Part shown: piece by piece, positions 10,801 to 19,961 of the stretch
How positions within the stretch are numbered: position 1 is the stretch's first letter
Layout: the number at the start of each line of letters is the position of its first letter
From: Tritrichomonas musculus
Taxonomy: Eukaryota; Parabasalia; Tritrichomonadida; Tritrichomonadidae
Assembly (NCBI GenBank): GCA_039105265.1
Contig: JAPFFF010000018.1
Span: 2,852,001-2,916,000 of the forward strand
Direction: 5' to 3'
DNA: 64,000 nt
Notes under the pieces: generated by a model
The model's database searches: none
Told to the model about the DNA's origin: nothing
The model's input: only the letters and a program-made list of their open reading frames with translations
Program-made: the position numbers and the translations under genes

Positions 10801-10952
10801 TTGTTCGTTTGCGATATTTGAATTAAGAAGGAAACCACCATCATTCCATTTGAATTTAAAAGATTTTTATAGATTTCTTCTGCATTAATACGTTCCTCAT
10901 TGTTGGGGCTTTGTAAATTACTAAGTAAACATTGAAACTGTTCCAAATTCAT
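7854..10952 (-). CDS. importin-beta family karyopherin, importin-5-like, 1032 aa
   Basis: This is a long all-helical HEAT-repeat protein of the usual size for beta-karyopherins (importin-5/Kap121 is ~1090 aa). The start 'FQCLLSNLQSPNNEERINAEEIY' matches the N-terminal HEAT repeat of importin-5 (FLQLL..LLSPDNE.R..AE). Further repeats run throughout, with an acidic stretch near residues 295-312 and another near 595-615, where these receptors have acidic loops. It would carry cargo such as ribosomal proteins or histones through nuclear pores under RanGTP control. There is no membrane segment or signal peptide. The start at 10952 lies three residues before the repeat. Exact cargo class is uncertain; other importin-beta paralogues cannot be excluded. 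Confidence 0.75.
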   Translation of the reverse strand: MNLEQFQCLLSNLQSPNNEERINAEEIYKNLLNSNGMMVVSFLIQISQTNNNLLLYSLLLLKIIFNKYPEIFLSNASNDQQIQSFLLNLIDNPSEIQVIQLNISNLIIEAAKIYIQNQRWESFQSDIIQRCSSQNKFTSCISLDCISPLIHLGFLNVQMITPLLDEWYQMIWPSEPSYSHLLIIRLIFILAKNNCVCQCFLDFINCFPSFIFNLPSQFAKTVLSNLTDYTDMIYTFFGQNFNSLFECFINIFSDCQRDTGEREQVLEILVEISNNNKSEMYQYAEAIFSSLMSVICEISGPDYINEDYEDPTPRTSAEDSIRRFSGYFYNQNENEFPVFLFNVFNHFNEMADSPEKIRASYVLMRETMDLLINFFQDGNTCEILVRKIINGLRFPNIFCQFAALQVLSNASRYLPDFQKNYNPEILQELLPYIQSNLSSSQFALEALLYIISGSDDKDIEEYLDLLYQLLISIFNQIPISSQVFDLKCISSLITKTGNKMEQYYDIILPHLVSVIQLNNLKLTLPAIEAFSMIGFVDVSEQFINDSKKFIDFILTIKRENFTDDQNNTISSAISALVTKIGDHYPDSFAQLMLSVIEIINQPIAPQQLPLTSDRSDINDEVLIPNETENILYVYNRNQIDEVDRSLMTLNSFILKIGSFIIPYYQNLIEVFARTISYFFDYDIQCDAIIGLNAIIERNNFDNYNPFILVIESFNGVIMNNFQDLEIVVQFLDFATTLIKHITNLAAIESRFLESLLLLSMRSIEKCKIEEESQMIIFLNSAKIIKFITECHQINDQINEKLLSISQNEFPLSLEVSPFLIPGIATFWSSFSANVLHNSEVFNGVIQFICQELDELDSDTKEIVLMTLPDIIKSSLFTENNANMIVSNLANFLSAIDECDSELKNSIDASVYVLTCLFKKYPSFINNQDIINLWFKSLPLKKKQDSCFKEVYDFLLFLMSQNHPIVTQDLVQLLRIIAKAVRGANSSDQAKGNFKVFLQSIISNPQSKDLFDSSFAQLDSKNEESIRMLLKET

Positions 10953-11238
10953 TTGGTTTGATCAAAAATAATTGAAAATATGATCGACCAAAATTTCATA
11001 TTCAACACAAAGAAAAAGCATTAATATCTTGATTTAAGTATTCAACATTAGATATCTTTTTGAATTTCCTATTCCTTTTTTCTTTATTTGATATTTTATT
11101 GATTGCTCTATATAATTTCAAATTATAAATATATAATATACAAAAAGAATTATATATACAAAAGAATTTACACAGGAAGATCTCTCATACTTCTAGATTT
11201 GAGATATACAAAGTAAAATAAAATATAAATAACAATTT

Positions 11239-11736
11239 TTACGCATATGAATCTATAAATTCAGAAACAGCTAACTTACATCTATGTTTAAGAGCTAATT
11301 TAAATGCTTTATCAACCTGCTCTTCTGTAACTGCTGGCATTTTGGAAATTAAATTTGCTGTACTGACAAGAACATCCTTTAAAATTTTAGGTCTTTTAAG
11401 ACGAATTTCATTCATAATTGCTGGAACATCAAGTGTCGAGATATTCATTGATTGACGATTGAGTTCAAGCTTTTTCTTGCGAAGATTGTCAAATTCTTTT
11501 TGATATCGTTTAATTTTTTCTTCAATATTAGGAATATCTTTTTCAGCTCGAGCTTTTTTTTGTTCTTCGAGTAAATAGGCTTGATTAATTAAAGAATCAA
11601 CAGACTGTAATACTGAATCGCCGTCAAGATAAACAGTATCAATTTGATTTTCATTTAATAGGCCTTCTATCATCATTTCAAGAATATCTAATTCTTGCTG
11701 TGTTTCAACAACGAGATCATTTAAACCTTTCTTCAT
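11239..11736 (-). CDS. small coiled-coil protein, 165 aa
   Basis: A compact minus-strand gene. Residues ~1-45 are a charged helix, residues ~60-100 a Lys/Glu coiled coil (EEQKKARAEKDIPNIEEKIKRY), and residues ~105-165 further amphipathic helices. No known domain, signal peptide or membrane span is visible. Single in-frame reading and good codon use suggest a real gene, perhaps a subunit of a larger complex, but no function can be assigned. It lies 290 bp upstream of the karyopherin gene in the same direction, and its upstream side borders the MULE transposon about 135 bp away. Confidence 0.65.
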   Translation of the reverse strand: MKKGLNDLVVETQQELDILEMMIEGLLNENQIDTVYLDGDSVLQSVDSLINQAYLLEEQKKARAEKDIPNIEEKIKRYQKEFDNLRKKKLELNRQSMNISTLDVPAIMNEIRLKRPKILKDVLVSTANLISKMPAVTEEQVDKAFKLALKHRCKLAVSEFIDSYA

Positions 11737-12506
11737 TTTATTGTTACTATTGATTAGGTGAAATTTTGAATTAAAAGGTAAAAAGAATGAAAAAAGAAAA
11801 AAAGTTATAATGCTAAATTACAACAAATATCAATATTTAACACAGAGATAGAATAATGGTGTAAGGGTGTCCAAATTGGATATTTTAACCGTTTTTTGGA
11901 TTTTTTTTTTTAAAAATTTTGGATAACGGTTTTATTTTGAATTACTATTTGTCTATATAGAATTATTAAAAAAAACCAATAAATTCTTTATTTTTGCATA
12001 TTTTTGTGCATTTGCTGTTAATTAAATTAGTTATGCATTGGGTTTTTTAATTTTCTTTGATGCAAAATAAAGGAAATGGTAGAAATTACAAAAAATCCAA
12101 AAATATTAATGTAAACTATAGAATGGATTTTTTATATATCCATTCAATGGTTTATTTTGGATTTTCTCAGAAAAAAATCCATTCAATGGTTTACGGTATT
12201 CAAAAAAAATCCATTCTATAGTTTACATTATGAACTTTTTGATAATAAAAATCCATTTATTAAAACTTTTGATTTAAAGTCGGATTCAAAATGCTTAGGA
12301 CATTCTCTCAAAAAAATTCTGATGATAGTGAAAAACAAAATTTTAAATTGAATACTAATAAAATCTCATTTATTTTAAGCCAAGAAGAGCAATATGAATA
12401 AATCATACGCAAAAAAGCATTTTTAAAAAAGAATCACCACTTTAAAACATCTCGAGAATAGATATTTATGCTCCTGATTGAAATTTCTTGAATTATTATA
12501 AATAAG

Positions 12507-12617
12507 CTAGGCTTTATATTGGTGGTCATTTTAGGTTGGAAATGACCAGTATTAAAGCATTTTATAGCTCCAAGTGACCAGTTGCCAAAAAGTGGTCATT
12601 GACTATTTAAAGCCTAG
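12507..12617. mobile_element. 111-bp MITE with 8-bp target duplication
   Basis: Ends are CTAGGCTTTA and its near inverse TTTAAAGCCTAG, with internal inverted pieces (GGTGGTCATT and AGTGGTCATTGAC). It is flanked by TAAATAAG on both sides (12499-12506 and 12618-12625), a perfect 8-bp duplication, which points to an 8-bp-duplicating superfamily such as hAT, or to a MULE. A second copy lies at about 32819-32970. Confidence 0.75.
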
Positions 12618-12893
12618 TAAATAAGATTAATGCTAGGTTTTACTATCCAGACGAGTTTTCATAGAAAAAGTCATAGAACTATCCCTATCGACTTTCAATT
12701 TTATCTTTTAGGTCTCAATAAAAAGATTTCTTCTAAAGTTTTCTTTTTTAATTTTCGTTTTATTTGAGCTTGACACTTTTTCATTTTCTGAGTATCTCTG
12801 AATTTCTTGCATGCAGCTTGGGACACTTTTGAATGGATTTCTATGGTAATTTAAAAAGTTTGTCCCAAGCTAATTGAATCCGACTTTATTATA

Positions 12894-13071
12894 TGAAAAA
12901 ATGAAAAATCCAAGCTGGATTTTTTTTCCATCCAGGATTACGGTTATCCTACGATAAAATCCAAAATGGACAGGATTAAATGGTGTAATCCTGTCCATTT
13001 TGGATTTTATCGTAGGATAAACTGTTATCCTGGATTGAAAAAAAATCCTGCTTGGATTTTTCATTTTTTCA
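12894..13071. repeat. near-perfect 178-bp hairpin
   Basis: Two arms of about 86 bases, each carrying CCAAAATGGACAGGATTA or its inverse, are separated by only a few bases around 12983. It lies inside the right arm of the 1.35-kb palindromic element and interrupts the pairing of its outer arms, so it is probably a separate fold-back insertion. Confidence 0.7.
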
Positions 13072-13527
13072 TTCAATGGTTTATATTCTCAAAAAGTTCT
13101 TAATGTAAACCATTGAATGGATTTTTTTCTGAGAAAATCTTAAATAAACCATTGAATGGATATATAAAAAATCCTTTCTATAGTTTACATTAATTTTTTT
13201 GGATTTTTTGTAATTTCTGCCATTTCCTTTATTTTGCATCAAAGAAAATTAAAAAATCCAATGCATAACCAATTTAATTTACAGCAAATGCACAAAAATA
13301 TGCAAAAATAAAGAATTTATTGGGGGGTTTTAAGGCGGAATGACAAACTATAGAAAAAGTTACACCATTTTTTTCTGAGGAAAATTCGTTATTCTGACTT
13401 TTTGAGTTAATTGAGAAGGCATACAAAAAGTTCTAAAATTTTCTTGTAAAGTTTTGAAAAAGTTCACTAAGATAAAACCATGAAAAAGCGCCATTTTTAT
13501 AGAACTAAACCAATCAAAGAAACCGAG

Positions 13528-14280
13528 ATGACGACATTGCCGCCCATAGCATGATCACGATCAGTAATGCTTAGCAGCTAGCTGGTTGTAACTGCGGCGA
13601 GTCGTCATCCGGACAAAGATATCACGATTTCATCCGGAAGATCTGGAATGACGACATTGCCGCCCATAGCAAGACCACGATCAGCAATGCTTAGCAGCTA
13701 GCTGGTTGTAACTGCGGCGAGTCGTCATCCGGACAAAGATATCGCGATTTCATCCGGAAGATCTGGAATGACGACATTGCCGCCCATAGCAAGACCACGA
13801 TCAGTAATGCTTAGCAGCTGGCTGGTTGTAACTGCGGCGAGTCGTCATCCGGACAAAGATATCGCGATTTCATCCGGAAGATCTGGAATGACGACATTGC
13901 CGCCCATAGCAAGACCACGATCAGTAATGCTTAGCAGCTGGCTGGTTGTAACTGCGGCGAGTCGTCATCCGGACAAAGATATCGCGATTTCATCCGGAAG
14001 ATCTGGAATGACGACATTGCCGCCCATAGCAAGACCACGATCAGCAATGCTTAGCAGCTAGCTGGTTGTAACTGCGGCGAGTCGTCATCCGGACAAAGAT
14101 ATCGCGATTTCATCCGGAAGATCTGGAATGACGACATTGCCGCCCATAGCAAGACCACGATCAGTAATGCTTAGCAGCTGGCTGGTTGTAACTGCGGCGA
14201 GTCGTCATCCGGACAAAGATATCGCGATTTCATCCGGAAGATCTGGAATTGACGACATTGCCGCCCATAGGACGACCACG
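13528..14280 (+). repeat. 120-bp GC-rich tandem repeat, six units plus partial (left outer block)
   Basis: Units begin at 13528, 13648, 13768, 13888, 14008 and 14128, with a partial at 14248, and differ by only a few bases. Each unit has an internal hairpin: ATGACGACATTGCCGCC pairs with GCGGCGAGTCGTCAT about 60 bases later. It also has short palindromes (AGATCT, ATCGCGAT) and two CATCCGGA motifs. Because 120 is divisible by 3 a reading frame stays open through several units (13768-14061), which I regard as accidental. Confidence 0.9.
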
Positions 14281-14477
14281 GTGGCAATAAAAAGATGAAA
14301 ATAAAACAAACAAAAAACAAACAAAATTGATTATTTAATATTATTATTACGATTTTTTAATTTTTTTATTTTGATAAAGCTTATTTAAAATATTCTGAGT
14401 CTTCTCAGAAATTTGTTAAATTTTTTTTTTTATAAATATATATAACTTTTTGAAAGAATTATGGTCTTTTTATATTT

Positions 14478-14609
14478 ATGGAAGAAGACCAAAATCTTTA
14501 TTATTCAGCGAAATATCTATCTCATACGCAAAGACCTAATTCTTTAAAAGATAAAGTTCTAAAATTTTCTTGTAAAGTTTTGAAAAAGTTCACTAAGATA
14601 AAACCATGA
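14478..14609 (+). pseudogene. duplicated 5' fragment of the MULE transposase gene (left arm)
   Basis: The first 26 codons of the transposase gene (from MEEDQNLYYSAKYL to LKDK) are present here, with the same upstream sequence as the real gene at 15244. At ~14555 the sequence jumps back to the start of the inverted-repeat arm, giving a 17-residue unrelated tail and a stop at 14607. The mirror-image copy is at 18061-18192 with the same junction, so this is a fixed part of both arms. Confidence 0.8.
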
Positions 14610-14653
14610 AAAAGCGCCATTTTTATAGAACTAAACCAATCAAAGAAACCGAG

Positions 14654-15047
14654 ATGACGACATTGCCGCCCATAGCATGATCACGATCAGTAATGCTTAG
14701 CAGCTAGCTGGTTGTAACTGCGGCGAGTCGTCATCCGGACAAAGATATCACGATTTCATCCGGAAGATCTGGAATGACGACATTGCCGCCCATAGCAAGA
14801 CCACGATCAGCAATGCTTAGCAGCTAGCTGGTTGTAACTGCGGCGAGTCGTCATCCGGACAAAGATATCGCGATTTCATCCGGAAGATCTGGAATGACGA
14901 CATTGCCGCCCATAGCAAGACCACGATCAGCAATGCTTAGCAGCTGGCTGGTTGTAACTGCGGCGAGTCGTCATCCGGACAAAGATATCGCGATTTCATC
15001 CGGAAGATCTGGAATTGACGACATTGCCGCCCATAGGACGACCACGG
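14654..15047 (+). repeat. 120-bp GC-rich tandem repeat, three units plus partial (left inner block)
   Basis: Units begin at 14654, 14774 and 14894 with a partial at 15014. They are near-identical to the outer block and followed by the same ~200-bp AT-rich leader that precedes the transposase start. Confidence 0.9.
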
Positions 15048-15243
15048 TGGCAATAAAAAGATGAAAATAAAACAAACAAAAAACAAACAAAATTGATTAT
15101 TTAATATTATTATTACGATTTTTTAATTTTTTTATTTTGATAAAGCTTATTTAAAATATTCTGAGTCTTCTCAGAAATTTGTTAAATTTTTTTTTTTATA
15201 AATATATATAACTTTTTGAAAGAATTATGGTCTTTTTATATTT

Positions 15244-17586
15244 ATGGAAGAAGACCAAAATCTTTATTATTCAGCGAAATATCTATCTCATACGCAAAGA
15301 CCTAATTCTTTAAAAGATAAAGGATTAAGAACATTCATTGAAATTGTTCCTTTGCATTCTCAGAATTTCAATATCATTTCGCTAATCCTTTTCCTCGATA
15401 GCTTAACCAAAGAATTTATATGCAACAACAAAAGAGTTTATAATGACATTTTTTCGTTTAGTTGCTGTAATAAATCAAAGATAAATACTGAAATTCAAAT
15501 ATTTAGCATAACTGTCAAAAACGATTTGGAAACCATTAAAGTTCTCGCTAGAGATCAACTCCTTGAAAACCAAACTATGAAAGTTGTTACTATTGATTTT
15601 GAAGAATGTATCATGACGTCGCCATATACTTTGAAAAATAAAGAGTGTCCTTTTTTGACTCAAGATTTTTGGAATAAACAATGTAAACATAAAAATACAA
15701 TGCTTTATACTTTTTGTAATTACGTAGCTCGAAAAAATTCTAATTTTCCAATATTTATAAAATTTGCTTTTCAAAACTTTTTAGATAAAAGAACCTTGCG
15801 TAGAAGAGCCGTTAGTTTTCAAGGTTATGATGATTTTTATAAAATTTTATTGCATTTACCTGGTTTTGTTTATATTGAGATAAGTACTCAAAAAGTTCAG
15901 GACGATGGATTTGCATTTAAATTTAATAATGATTTTGCTTTTATTAAAAATATAATATGGATTATGCCTTGGGCTTTAGAAGTTATAAATTATATGCATT
16001 ATTTGCAAATTGATGCTTCTTTTTATGCGCTTAAGCCTTACAAATTTTGTATATACCATTCAATTTATTTCAATTCAAGTTTTCCTTTCGCATTATCAAT
16101 TGGCCCTAAAGAGAACCGTTTTTTATATAATTTATTATTTGATGGATTAAATAAGTTTTGTTTAAATAAAAATGTTTTTGAAAATAAAGTTGTTTTATCA
16201 GATTTAGGTTCTCCTATCAAAAAGTTCTGTAAATTACATTCAAATATTCAATATTTTTGTCATCGTCATATTATACAAATATTTGGACCTAAATCATCAT
16301 TAGGCATATGGGTTGCAAGGTTATTGAGATGCAAAACATATTTAATATATAAACAAGAAAAAGAATTTATTTTAGTTGAAATGGACGAATATAAAAAAGA
16401 TCCAAATTCACCTTTATTTGACGATACCGATCAAGATAATGAAAAAAAACAAAAATTAAAAGATTTTGAAATTATGTTAAAAGATATAGATGAAGTGGAA
16501 AGAATGCCAAATAAAGAAGAAATTAAAAAAAGTGATTATTATATTGCTAATTGGGCAATATGGATTCGTTCTGACCACCATGTAGCTCGTTGTTCAAATC
16601 ATTCGGAAGGTTTCCACGGAAATATCAATCAAAAATTGCCAGATTCCGGAACTCATTCATTTAAAACTGGTTTCACAACAATTGTAAATTATTTATTAAA
16701 TTATATAAATAATTACTCAGATATTTGTGGAAATTCTTTTCAAAACAAACATCAAAAAATGATTCAAAAAGTTATACAAATTCTTAGCAAGAGACCAGAT
16801 AATTATTTAAAATGTTCAAAAGAAAATTGTGATTGTGGTGAAGATGATTTTGTTGAATCAATTTATGGAGTGAAACTTCCTTGCATACATACAATATTAA
16901 ATAATTTTTGCAAATCAGAAATATTTAATATTGTTAAAAATAGCAATGAAATTGATATTCAATATTTATTTGTTCAATCTCTCAAAAAGTTCCCCAATTA
17001 TAAATTTGAAAAAAATCTTTTTAAATCAAATAGAAAAAATATAGATAGAATAATATCAATATACGAAGTTGAAAAGAATAGAAAGTTTGATAAGGAATCA
17101 TTGAATATATTAGGCTCTTTTATTAATGAGTTTCTTAATTGTTTTACATATGTTTTACCAAAATTCCCAAATATTAATCCAAATGATGCCAAATATTCTG
17201 GAAATCATTTTGATTTTCGAGCACTTGATGAAAAATTGGTTTTCAGAAAAAAGAAAGAAGAAAGTAACACAAGTCAAAAGAAAGAAAAATTAAAACTTGA
17301 AAATTTATACGACGAAGATGACAATTTTGATTCAATGATAAAAGACTGTAATGCTGACATCGAATTAATTAAGAAAAAATACTATGAAACGAAGGCTGAA
17401 ATTAAAGGAATGTATCCTCAATTATCATATCATGATATCGAAAAAATATGTTTTTCTAATTTTGTCCGCTATGTTTTTGAAACTAGATGCGATAATTCAG
17501 GTGTCATATATTTTTTATCTAAATTCAAAATAGCAAGTTGGAAAAATGCAGATTTAGCTGCAGGTGGTAACAGATTTTTCTCTTAA
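15244..17586 (+). CDS. MULE transposase, 780 aa
   Basis: This is a DDE transposase that would cut and paste the surrounding element. The RNase-H-like core is recognisable: the first Asp in LQIDASFYAL (D~257), the second Asp in VVLSDLGSPIKKF (D~320), the MULE-typical Cys/His pair in YFCHRH about 20 residues later, and the Glu in CSNHSEGFHGN (E~455). A long charged insertion lies between the second Asp and the Glu (~375-425), as is common in this superfamily. The N-terminal part may bind DNA but shows no clear zinc finger; a Cys cluster near 555-575 (CSKENCDCGE) might bind metal. The frame is intact over 780 codons, so the protein may be functional. The start is supported by the leader copied in both arms. 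Confidence 0.85.
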   Translation: MEEDQNLYYSAKYLSHTQRPNSLKDKGLRTFIEIVPLHSQNFNIISLILFLDSLTKEFICNNKRVYNDIFSFSCCNKSKINTEIQIFSITVKNDLETIKVLARDQLLENQTMKVVTIDFEECIMTSPYTLKNKECPFLTQDFWNKQCKHKNTMLYTFCNYVARKNSNFPIFIKFAFQNFLDKRTLRRRAVSFQGYDDFYKILLHLPGFVYIEISTQKVQDDGFAFKFNNDFAFIKNIIWIMPWALEVINYMHYLQIDASFYALKPYKFCIYHSIYFNSSFPFALSIGPKENRFLYNLLFDGLNKFCLNKNVFENKVVLSDLGSPIKKFCKLHSNIQYFCHRHIIQIFGPKSSLGIWVARLLRCKTYLIYKQEKEFILVEMDEYKKDPNSPLFDDTDQDNEKKQKLKDFEIMLKDIDEVERMPNKEEIKKSDYYIANWAIWIRSDHHVARCSNHSEGFHGNINQKLPDSGTHSFKTGFTTIVNYLLNYINNYSDICGNSFQNKHQKMIQKVIQILSKRPDNYLKCSKENCDCGEDDFVESIYGVKLPCIHTILNNFCKSEIFNIVKNSNEIDIQYLFVQSLKKFPNYKFEKNLFKSNRKNIDRIISIYEVEKNRKFDKESLNILGSFINEFLNCFTYVLPKFPNINPNDAKYSGNHFDFRALDEKLVFRKKKEESNTSQKKEKLKLENLYDEDDNFDSMIKDCNADIELIKKKYYETKAEIKGMYPQLSYHDIEKICFSNFVRYVFETRCDNSGVIYFLSKFKIASWKNADLAAGGNRFFS

Positions 17587-17739
17587 CAAATTTCTGAGAA
17601 GACTCAGAATATTTTAAATAAGCTTTATCAAAAAAAAAAAAAAAAAAAAAAAAATAAAAATAAAAAATAAAAAATCACAATAATATTAAATAATCAATTT
17701 TGTTTGTTTTTTGTTTGTTTTATTTTCATCTTTTTATTG

Positions 17740-18016
17740 CCACCGTGGTCGTCCTATGGGCGGCAATATCGTCAATTCCAGATCTTCCGGATGAAATCGC
17801 GATATCTTTGTCCGGATGACGACTCGCCGCAGTTACAACCAGCCAGCTGCTAAGCATTGCTGATCGTGGTCTTGCTATGGGCGGCAATGTCGTCATTCCA
17901 GATCTTCCGGATGAAATCGCAATATCTTTGTCCGGATGACGACTCGCCGCAGTTACAACCAGCTAGCTGCTAAGCATTACTGATCGTGATCATGCTATGG
18001 GCGGCAATGTCGTCAT
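17740..18016 (-). repeat. 120-bp GC-rich tandem repeat, two units plus partial (right inner block)
   Basis: Inverted copies of the same unit lie directly downstream of the transposase gene, after an A-rich run at ~17630-17655. Only two full units are present, against three in the matching left block, so copy number varies between the arms. Confidence 0.85.
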
Positions 18017-18060
18017 CTCGGTTTCTTTGATTGGTTTAGTTCTATAAAAATGGCGCTTTT

Positions 18061-18192
18061 TCATGGTTTTATCTTAGTGAACTTTTTCAAAACTTTACAA
18101 GAAAATTTTAGAACTTTATCTTTTAAAGAATTAGGTCTTTGCGTATGAGATAGATATTTCGCTGAATAATAAAGATTTTGGTCTTCTTCCAT
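18061..18192 (-). pseudogene. duplicated 5' fragment of the MULE transposase gene (right arm)
   Basis: Mirror image of the fragment at 14478-14609. The ATG is at 18192, 26 codons match the transposase start, then the same junction near 18117 leads into the arm sequence and a stop at 18061-18063. Confidence 0.8.
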
Positions 18193-18394
18193 AAATATAA
18201 AAAGACCATAATTCTTTCAAAAAGTTATATATATTTATAAAAAAAAAAATTTAACAAATTTCTGAGAAGACTCAGAATATTTTAAATAAGCTTTATCAAA
18301 ATAAAAAAATTAAAAAATCGTAATAATAATATTAAATAATCAATTTTGTTTGTTTTTTGTTTGTTTTATTTTCATCTTTTTATTGCCACCGTGG

Positions 18395-18902
18395 TCTTGC
18401 TATGGGCGGCAATGTCGTCATTCCAGATCTTCCGGATGAAATCGCGATATCTTTGTCCGGATGACGACTCGCCGCAGTTACAACCAGCTAGCTGCTAAGC
18501 ATTGCTGATCGTGGTCTTGCTATGGGCGGCAATGTCGTCATTCCAGATCTTCCGGATGAAATCGCGATATCTTTGTCCGGATGACGACTCGCCGCAGTTA
18601 CAACCAGCCAGCTGCTAAGCATTACTGATCGTGGTCTTGCTATGGGCGGCAATGTCGTCATTCCAGATCTTCCGGATGAAATCGCGATATCTTTGTCCGG
18701 ATGACGACTCGCCGCAGTTACAACCAGCTAGCTGCTAAGCATTGCTGATCGTGGTCTTGCTATGGGCGGCAATGTCGTCATTCCAGATCTTCCGGATGAA
18801 ATCGCGATATCTTTGTCCGGATGACGACTCGCCGCAGTTACAACCAGCTAGCTGCTAAGCATTACTGATCGTGATCATGCTATGGGCGGCAATGTCGTCA
18901 TC
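18395..18902 (-). repeat. 120-bp GC-rich tandem repeat, four units plus partial (right outer block)
   Basis: Inverted copies of the 120-bp unit ending in the arm-specific CTCGGTTTCTTTGATTGG flank, mirroring the left outer block but with four rather than six units. Confidence 0.85.
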
Positions 18903-19340
18903 TCGGTTTCTTTGATTGGTTTAGTTCTATAAAAATGGCGCTTTTTCATGGTTTTATCTTAGTGAACTTTTTCAAAACTTTACAAGAAAATTTTAGAACT
19001 TTTTGTATGCCTTCTCAATTAACTCAAAAAGTCAGAATAACGAATTTTCCTCAGAAAAAAATGGTGTAACTTTTTCTATAGTTTGTCACTTCGCCGGGTT
19101 TTAATAATTCTATATAGACAAATAGTAATTCAAAATAAAACCGTTATCCCAAATTAAAAAAAAATCCAAAAAACGGTTAAAATATCCAATTTATTTAAAA
19201 TTTAATACAAATAGTTCATTATTGGAATATGATCGATTATTTTGATAATCGATTATCAGAATTATTTAAATAGTGTAATAAAATATAGAAAGAAAATGAA
19301 AAAAATTCGCGAATTTTTAAATAGTGTAAAAAACAAAATT

Positions 19341-19961
19341 TTATTTTTCTTCATTTTTGCTATTGAGCTCATCAACTTCATGGTCTTCTTTTTTGTTTTC
19401 AGAGTTTTCATTTGATTCCTCTTCTTCTTCTTCGTTATCATCAGTGTCTGCTTCAGCTTCTTCCTCAGTTTCTTCTTCGTTATCTTCATTTTCATCATTC
19501 TCCAATTCTTTTTCAGCTGCATGAATAAGATTTTTCAGTATTGATGAATAATCATTATCGTTCAAATCGCTTGGGCTTTTCCAATCAGTTTCAATAGTTT
19601 CTTTATCTTTTACTTCTTCATTTTTATCTTCGATTTCTGGAGCTTCAAAGTATTTATTTTCATCAATTCTCTTTTGAAGATCATTAAGTGCATTTTCTAA
19701 ATTAGGTTTGACGCTAATATAATTGACATAAACAATGTTTAAAAAATCTAATCCGGCATCTTGTGAATTTAAATATTTACTTGGTAGCTGTTCAAGCGAA
19801 TTTAAAACTTGTTTTCCATAATTAATTTTTTGCTGAGCTTTTTCTCGATTCTGTTCTGATAACTCAACTGAAAATTTATACAGCTCTTGCAAAATTTTGC
19901 GGGCATGATCAATAAGTCTTTGAGCTTGCTCAGAAGGTGTTAAAAGGGCTTTTGAACTCAT
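19341..19961 (-). CDS. acidic-tailed hypothetical protein, 206 aa
   Basis: Residues ~1-105 form amphipathic helices (LTPSEQAQRLIDHARKILQELY, then KINYGKQVLNSLEQLPSKYL) that could be a small helical bundle. Residues ~110-206 are very acidic low-complexity sequence with runs of Glu and Asp. Acidic tails of this kind are frequent in chromatin- or transcription-related proteins, but no domain is recognised. The frame begins ~150 bp outside the MULE end and runs away from it. A second minus frame (19262-19522) over the same acidic repeats is a shadow. The stop is 149 bp from the transposon terminus, so its 3' region may have been altered by the insertion. Confidence 0.7.
   Translation of the reverse strand: MSSKALLTPSEQAQRLIDHARKILQELYKFSVELSEQNREKAQQKINYGKQVLNSLEQLPSKYLNSQDAGLDFLNIVYVNYISVKPNLENALNDLQKRIDENKYFEAPEIEDKNEEVKDKETIETDWKSPSDLNDNDYSSILKNLIHAAEKELENDENEDNEEETEEEAEADTDDNEEEEEESNENSENKKEDHEVDELNSKNEEK

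Larger units (their letters stand above)
11976..13323. mobile_element. palindromic non-autonomous element inserted in the MULE left arm
   Basis: The ends read CCAATAAATTCTTTATTTTT inward on both sides, and about 300 bp of each arm pair with each other, including repeated blocks such as TCCATTCAATGGTTTA and the pair GTCGGATTCAA/TTGAATCCGAC (near 12280 and 12876). The right arm of the MULE continues across the corresponding point without this 1.35 kb, which is good evidence that it is an insertion. It has no plausible gene; the frames at 12157-12351 and 12870-13076 come from the palindromes. No clear target duplication was identified. It contains a 111-bp MITE and a 178-bp hairpin. Confidence 0.7.
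11873..19192 (+). mobile_element. MULE DNA transposon with compound terminal inverted repeats
   Basis: The outer inverted repeats pair 11873-~11970 with ~19095-19192; both read AAATTGGATATTTTAACCG inward. The pairing resumes at ~13335 and runs through ~15240 on the left, matching ~17590-19095 on the right. One transposase gene (15244-17586) lies between the arms. The arms contain GC-rich 120-bp tandem repeats (six plus three units on the left, two plus four on the right) and a copied 5' piece of the transposase gene. The left arm is split by an inserted palindromic element at 11976-13323. I could not find a convincing 9-11-bp target duplication. The very high similarity of the arms indicates recent activity or recent gene conversion. 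Confidence 0.85.

Noticed and set aside
12157-13076. Two frames of 64 and 68 codons in the palindromic element
   Set aside because: Both are made of inverted-repeat sequence with matching inverse frames; no coding character.
13768-14061. 97-codon frame through the 120-bp repeats
   Set aside because: The unit length is a multiple of three, so a chance open frame continues through copies. No leader or domain is seen, and the frame is part of the MULE arm.
13528-14280. CRISPR-like array
   Set aside because: The 120-bp units are directly adjacent without unique spacers, the sequence lies in a eukaryotic transposon, and no Cas genes are present.
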